DNA of 64,000 nt, taken from assembly GCF_000189415.1 (NCBI RefSeq), contig NC_015144.1, positions 1,281,001 to 1,345,000 of the forward strand. The letters are read 5' to 3'. Positions 58,249 through 64,000 of the stretch are shown piece by piece. Each line of letters opens with the position of its first letter. The stretch's first letter is position 1. The translations under genes and the position numbers were made by a program. The notes under the pieces were generated by a model, which saw nothing but the letters and a program-made list of their open reading frames with translations, ran no database searches and was not told the DNA's origin. The stretch comes from Weeksella virosa DSM 16922 (GTDB taxonomy: Bacteria > Bacteroidota > Bacteroidia > Flavobacteriales > Weeksellaceae).

Positions 58249-60171
58249 ATGATCAATATTACTCTTCCAGATGGAAGCGTCAAGCAGTATCCACAAAAAG
58301 TTACTCCATTAGAAGTAGCAAAAAGCATTAGCGAAGGTTTAGCGCGTAATGTTCTCTCGGCTTTGGTGAATGATAAACAGACAGAAATCACCACCCCGAT
58401 AACCGAAAATGCTACACTACAGCTGTTAACTTGGAACGATGATTTAGGGAAAAAAGCTTTTTGGCATTCATCAGCACACTTACTTGCTCAGGCCATTTTA
58501 CAATTCTATCCAAACGCAAAATTAACAATAGGACCTGCTATCGAAAAAGGATTTTACTATGATGTAGATTTTGGTGAAGATAGTTTTGGTGAAAAAGATT
58601 TCGAGAAAATAGAGAAAGCTATGCTCGAAAATGCTAAGAAAAAAGCAGAGTTTAAACTGTATTCTGTTTCTAAAGCAGAAGCCTTAGAAGAATATAAAAA
58701 CAATGAATATAAAACAGAGCTTATTAGTAATCTAGAAGATGGCGATATAACGTTTTGTGTTCATGATAATTTTACAGACTTGTGTCGTGGGGGACATTTG
58801 CCAAACACCGGATTTGTGAAAGCAGCTAAAATTCTTAACGTTGCCGGCGCTTATTGGCGTGGTGACGAAAAAAATAAAATGCTAACCCGTGTTTATGGGA
58901 TTACCTTCCCTAAACAAAAAGATCTTACAGAATACCTAGAGCTCTTAGAAGAGGCAAAGAAGAGAGATCACAGAAAATTGGGTAAAGAACTTGGGTTGTT
59001 TGCTTTTTCAGAGAAAGTAGGGCAAGGCTTGCCGTTATGGTTGCCAAAAGGAGCAGCTTTGCGTAGAAAGCTAGAAAACTTCTTGTTAAAACAACAACAG
59101 AAGTTAGGGTACGAAATGGTAATCACACCACATATCGGGCAAAAAGAATTATACGTAACTTCTGGGCACTATGCAAAATATGGTGCGGATAGTTTTCAGC
59201 CAATTCAGACGCCAAATGAGGGTGAAGAGTTCTTGTTAAAACCGATGAATTGTCCTCACCATTGTGAGATTTATAAAACTTCACAATGGTCGTATCGAGA
59301 CTTACCAAAACGTTATGCCGAATTTGGTACTGTTTATCGCTACGAGCAATCTGGAGAATTGCACGGTCTCACACGAGTAAGAGGATTTACCCAAGATGAT
59401 GCACATATTTTCTGTACGTCAGACCAATTATTAGAAGAATTTAAAAAAGTAATAGATCTTGTACTATTTGTATTTGAAAGTTTAGGTTTTGATAATTATT
59501 CGGCTCAAATTTCGTTACGTGACCCTAACAATAAAGAAAAATATATAGGTACAGACGAAAATTGGGAGAAGGCAGAAAATGCAATAATTACAGCAGCCAA
59601 AGAAAAAAATCTGCCAACAGTAGTAGAACACGGAGAAGCAGCCTTCTATGGGCCTAAACTAGATTTCATGGTCAAAGATGCCTTGGGACGTCAGTGGCAA
59701 TTGGGGACAATTCAGGTCGATTATAATTTACCAGAAAGATTCGAGCTTTCATATATAGGTCCAGATAATCAAGCACATCGTCCGGTGATGATTCACCGAG
59801 CGCCATTTGGCTCTATGGAGCGTTTCATCGCTATATTACTCGAAAATACTGCAGGGAATTTACCATTATGGCTAACTCCAGATGTTTTTACAATTTTACC
59901 AATTAGTGAAAAATATGTAGAATTTGGAGAAAAAGTATTAAATTTGCTGGCCGAACAAGAAATTAACGGATTGATAGACAATAGAAATGAAAAAACTGGA
60001 AAGAAAATCCGTGATGCTGAAGTTAAGAAAATTCCGTATATGCTAATTGTAGGGGAAAAAGAAGAGGAAAATGGTACGGTTTCTGTACGTAAGCACGGAG
60101 AAGGCGATTTGGGTGAGATGAAAATAGAAGAATTTATCCAATTCGTAAAAAAGGAAATGAAATTAATTTAA
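58249..60171 (+). CDS. thrS: Threonyl-tRNA synthetase
   Basis: 640 residues. N-terminal TGS domain (L-P-D-G-S-V near 5), editing domain with H-S-S-A-H at ~72-76 and a C-x3-H pattern near 180, class II catalytic core with zinc ligand Cys in N-C-P-H-H near 333 and motif 3 [10 protein letters not shown] near 513-522, C-terminal anticodon-binding domain. Followed directly by infC, as in many bacteria. Confidence 0.95.
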   Translation: MINITLPDGSVKQYPQKVTPLEVAKSISEGLARNVLSALVNDKQTEITTPITENATLQLLTWNDDLGKKAFWHSSAHLLAQAILQFYPNAKLTIGPAIEKGFYYDVDFGEDSFGEKDFEKIEKAMLENAKKKAEFKLYSVSKAEALEEYKNNEYKTELISNLEDGDITFCVHDNFTDLCRGGHLPNTGFVKAAKILNVAGAYWRGDEKNKMLTRVYGITFPKQKDLTEYLELLEEAKKRDHRKLGKELGLFAFSEKVGQGLPLWLPKGAALRRKLENFLLKQQQKLGYEMVITPHIGQKELYVTSGHYAKYGADSFQPIQTPNEGEEFLLKPMNCPHHCEIYKTSQWSYRDLPKRYAEFGTVYRYEQSGELHGLTRVRGFTQDDAHIFCTSDQLLEEFKKVIDLVLFVFESLGFDNYSAQISLRDPNNKEKYIGTDENWEKAENAIITAAKEKNLPTVVEHGEAAFYGPKLDFMVKDALGRQWQLGTIQVDYNLPERFELSYIGPDNQAHRPVMIHRAPFGSMERFIAILLENTAGNLPLWLTPDVFTILPISEKYVEFGEKVLNLLAEQEINGLIDNRNEKTGKKIRDAEVKKIPYMLIVGEKEEENGTVSVRKHGEGDLGEMKIEEFIQFVKKEMKLI

Positions 60172-60180
60172 AATTAGAAT

Positions 60181-60735
60181 ATTATCGCAATCAGAAGAAA
60201 AGGGGGCAGAGGGCCTGCTCGCATTATTAAAGAGGATCAACACAAGATCAACAACAAGATAGACGTGCCAGAAGTTCGCGTTGTGGGCGACGGCATAGAA
60301 TCTAAAATTTATCCTATCGCAGAAGCTTTGGAGCTAGCAGAAGAACAAGGCTTGGACTTGGTGATGATTAGTGAAAAAGCAGTTCCGCCTGTATGCCGTG
60401 TCGTTGAGTACAAAAAATTTCTTTACGAACAGAAAAAGAGAGAAAAAGAATTAAAAGCAAAACAGCAAAAGGTAGTCGTAAAAGAGATAAGATTTGGACC
60501 GCAAACAGACGATCACGATTTTGATTTTAAAAAGAAACATGCTCGTTCTTTCTTAGAAGAAGGATCGAAGTTGAAAGCCTATGTGTTTTTCAAAGGACGT
60601 TCAATTATTTTTAAAGATCAAGGAGAAATCTTGTTGCTGAGATTGGCTCAAGAATTAGAAGATGTTGGGAAAGTTGAGCAGTTGCCAAAATTAGAAGGTA
60701 AAAGAATGATCATGATGATGGCGCCTAAGAAATAA
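60181..60735 (+). CDS. infC: Translation initiation factor IF-3, AUU start
   Basis: 184 residues if started at ATT 60181. The frame is closed by TAG at 60175 and has no ATG, GTG or TTG before GTG 60265, yet codons 60181-60264 encode typical IF-3 N-terminus ([13 protein letters not shown] ... H-K-I-N-x-K-I). A start at GTG 60265 would remove 28 conserved residues. AUU start codons on infC allow autoregulation, since IF-3 itself rejects non-canonical starts. N-domain then C-domain with [13 protein letters not shown] near 100. Confidence 0.85.
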   Translation: MIAIRRKGGRGPARIIKEDQHKINNKIDVPEVRVVGDGIESKIYPIAEALELAEEQGLDLVMISEKAVPPVCRVVEYKKFLYEQKKREKELKAKQQKVVVKEIRFGPQTDDHDFDFKKKHARSFLEEGSKLKAYVFFKGRSIIFKDQGEILLLRLAQELEDVGKVEQLPKLEGKRMIMMMAPKK

Positions 60736-60793
60736 AGGCAAGTATCTTCATACACCATAAAAGAAACGTTTTAATTATAATAAAAAAGTAATC

Positions 60794-60991
60794 ATGCCAA
60801 AATTAAAAACAAAATCAGGAGCTAAAAAGCGTTTTAAATTAACCGGTACAGGTAAAATTAAAAGAAAACACGCTTTTAAAAGTCATATCCTTACTAAAAA
60901 GGAAACAAAGCAAAAACGTAATTTAACGAAAACAGGTCTTGTTGACAAAGCAGACGAAAAAAGCGTTAAAAGACAATTAAGATTAATCTAA
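60794..60991 (+). CDS. rpmI: Large subunit ribosomal protein bL35
   Basis: 65 residues, very basic: [14 protein letters not shown] opening and K-R-K-H-A-F-K-S-H are diagnostic. Lies between infC and rplT in the canonical order. Confidence 0.96.
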   Translation: MPKLKTKSGAKKRFKLTGTGKIKRKHAFKSHILTKKETKQKRNLTKTGLVDKADEKSVKRQLRLI

Positions 60992-61030
60992 CAGATTATC
61001 TAAATTGGTTTCTTAATTAAATATTAACCC

Positions 61031-61075
61031 TGTAGTAGGCAATATAAGTAATCTAAAATAGATTCGCCTCCTACA
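61031..61075 (+). promoter_or_regulatory. Two-stem hairpin in rpmI-rplT spacer (candidate L20 control element)
   Basis: Outer stem TGTAG-T-AGGC (61031-61040) with GCCT-C-CTACA (61066-61075), one mismatch; inner stem AATCTA (61050-61055) with TAGATT (61059-61064) on an AAA loop; asymmetric internal loop 61041-61049. It is followed by A-rich, not T-rich DNA, so it is not a plus-strand terminator. It could mimic the 23S site of bL20. Confidence 0.45.
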
Positions 61076-61090
61076 AAAAAATTAAAAATT

Positions 61091-61435
61091 ATGCCAAGAT
61101 CAGTAAATTCTGTTGCTTCAAGAGCACGAAGAAAAAAAGTTTTAAAATTAGCTAAAGGATATTACGGAAGAAGAAAAAACGTATGGACTGTTGCTAAAAA
61201 TGCAGTAGAGAAAGGTTTACAATATGCATACCGTGATAGACGTCAGAAAAAAAGAAACTTCCGAGCATTATGGATACAACGTATCAATGCCGGTGCACGA
61301 TTACATGGAATGTCTTACTCGCAATTCATGGGGGCAACGAAAAAAGCAGGAATTGAGTTAAATCGTAAAGTGTTAGCTGACTTAGCGATGAATAACCCAG
61401 AAGCTTTCAAAGCCATCGTAGAAAAAGTAAAATAA
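61091..61435 (+). CDS. rplT: Large subunit ribosomal protein bL20
   Basis: 114 residues: [16 protein letters not shown] opening, K-G-Y-Y-G-R-R-K-N near 23, Y-A-Y-R-D-R-R-x-K-K near 45, W-I-x-R-I-N-A near 62. Assembly-initiator protein and known autorepressor in other bacteria. Confidence 0.96.
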   Translation: MPRSVNSVASRARRKKVLKLAKGYYGRRKNVWTVAKNAVEKGLQYAYRDRRQKKRNFRALWIQRINAGARLHGMSYSQFMGATKKAGIELNRKVLADLAMNNPEAFKAIVEKVK

Positions 61436-61460
61436 ACATTGACAATTAAAACGTTCTATC

Positions 61461-61490
61461 ACCCACCTCTAGTAAAGGTGGGTTTTTTTT
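61461..61490 (+). terminator. Intrinsic terminator of thrS-infC-rpmI-rplT block
   Basis: ACCCACCT ... AGGTGGGT with T8. Confidence 0.85.
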
Positions 61491-61602
61491 ATATTAAAAA
61501 CCCACTTCATTCAGCATATAGTACTGTTAGTTTATAAAACATTATTTAAGTCTTTGATATTTAGGTAATATGAATAAAACTTTAAAAAAAGGTTATTTTT
61601 TA

Positions 61603-61635
61603 TTTGTTTAATTCATTTTAGAGTTCATATATTTG
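61603..61635 (+). promoter_or_regulatory. rrn promoter P1 (TTTG-N21-TATATTTG)
   Basis: TTTG 61603-61606 and TATATTTG 61628-61635, 21 nt apart: perfect consensus, about 300 nt upstream of 16S. Confidence 0.75.
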
Positions 61636-61750
61636 CACTCCCAATACACGAGAAGAGTAGTTGTGTAAGGGTTTTTTGAAATTGCGGATATAGGGATTAA
61701 GTCGAAGGAGTTAAGGCTTCTGAAAAAATCAAAAAAAAAGTTTCAAAAAC

Positions 61751-61782
61751 TTTTGTTGGATTAAATTTAATTCTTATCTTCG
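61751..61782 (+). promoter_or_regulatory. Possible rrn promoter P2 (TTTTG-N19-TATCTTCG)
   Basis: TTTTG at 61751-61755 and TATCTTCG at 61775-61782, one mismatch from TAnnTTTG. Tandem promoters are usual for rRNA operons. The rest of 61491-61933 is AT-rich leader without genes. Confidence 0.45.
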
Positions 61783-61933
61783 CACTCGCTTACGAAAAAT
61801 AAGGTATTTTTTTGTGATGCGTAACAACTGAGGAGTTCATTTGACACAATATAACAAGAAGAAAAAATAAAGCCAAGCAAACGTCAATTAGAGTTGGAGT
61901 AGCTTTTCAGTATCGTATAAAGAAATTTATATT

Positions 61934-63453
<1,520 letters not shown>

Positions 63454-63583
63454 TTAGAGTATATACGATGTGTTAGTTACGTAACAACCTATTTGTTGCT
63501 TGGTTTTTTTCTTTATTTGTATATTTTATATTTATGTTGGATGTATATATAAAACAAGACCGCTCTTTTTAGAGTTTAGAAAG

Positions 63584-63657
63584 AGTCTCATAGCTCAGCT
63601 GGTTAGAGCGCTACACTGATAATGTAGAGGTCGGCAGTTCGAGTCTGCCTGAGACTA
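63584..63657 (+). tRNA. tRNA-Ile (GAT)
   Basis: Acceptor AGTCTCA/TGAGACT, D-arm GCTC...GAGC, anticodon loop CTGATAA with GAT, T-arm GGCAG-TTCGAGT-CTGCC, discriminator A; CCA not encoded. Standard position in the 16S-23S spacer. Confidence 0.95.
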
Positions 63658-63678
63658 CGAGGTTAACACTTAAAAAGA

Positions 63679-63752
63679 GGGGAATTAGCTCAGCTGGCTA
63701 GAGCGCCTGCCTTGCACGCAGGAGGTCATCGGTTCGACTCCGATATTCTCCA
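63679..63752 (+). tRNA. tRNA-Ala (TGC)
   Basis: Acceptor GGGGAAT/ATTCTCC, anticodon loop with TGC (CTTGCAC), T-arm ATCGG-TTCGACT-CCGAT, discriminator A; CCA not encoded. 21 nt after tRNA-Ile. Confidence 0.95.
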
Positions 63753-64000
63753 CTATAGATCTTGTTATTTACTATCAAGATATAGAAGAAGTTCATTGAC
63801 ATACTGGAATAATTACTATAATTAATTATTATTTAATTGATTTAAATATAGTAAGCATATAGAAGACGATAAAACGATAAATCGAAAAAATAATTAACGA
63901 GTAAGATTAACAAGCACGACAATTAGTTGTGTACTACAAGGTTTTTTATAATCAATTTATTATGAATTATTCATTAATATTTAAAATTTTATAGAAGGCC
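63753..64000 (+). other. 16S-23S spacer, right edge of window
   Basis: AT-rich spacer after the tRNAs. The 23S gene should begin just beyond the window; no 23S sequence is recognised here. Confidence 0.7.

Overview
The window reads as a chromosomal segment of a low-GC member of the Bacteroidota, class Flavobacteriia, and probably family Weeksellaceae (the 16S and gene set suggest something Weeksella-like; the genus is an inference). Supporting signs are TAnnTTTG promoter boxes, a PorQ-type secretion gene and a T9SS sorting tail, an exosortase F pair, type III glutamine synthetase, DUF4293 beside rho, and a Bacteroidota-type 16S gene.

Layout. 1-11.3 kb: core genes (oxidoreductase end, ABC-F, rho, glutamine synthetase III, an FMO-like monooxygenase behind a long structured leader, an aspartate aminotransferase). 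11.4-17.9 kb: a tRNA-Met followed by an accessory island of orphan Rhs C-terminal cassettes. It holds four near-identical copies of the end of an Rhs core, each followed by a different predicted nuclease tip and an immunity gene, plus decayed remnants; no Rhs N-terminus and no transposase are visible. 17.9-61.4 kb: core genes, including ferredoxin reductase and ferredoxin, polA, manC, mlaEF, ribH, porQ-cmk, an OmpA/TSP3 protein, smpB, a second ABC-F, a fused UMP synthase, an M1 peptidase, thyA, rlmB, xrtF and partner, rsmG, gyrB, aconitase, a T9SS-tailed M28 peptidase, trmB, dacB-mscS, tgt-lptG and the thrS-infC-rpmI-rplT block. 61.5-64 kb: start of an rRNA operon (tandem promoters, 16S, tRNA-Ile, tRNA-Ala); 23S lies beyond the edge.

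How parts work together. Two themes run through the window. First, initiation looks SD-independent: the 16S 3' tail has lost the canonical CCUCC anti-Shine-Dalgarno, several promoter boxes sit almost on the start codon (probably leaderless mRNAs), and infC appears to start at AUU. Second, the island genes look foreign: they carry classical GGAG/GGAGG Shine-Dalgarno sites, a GC-rich Rhs core and toxin-immunity overlaps of the proteobacterial polymorphic-toxin type. The island is the most unusual part of the window: a toxin/immunity library held without its delivery protein, in a host whose ribosomes probably cannot use its SD signals in the usual way.
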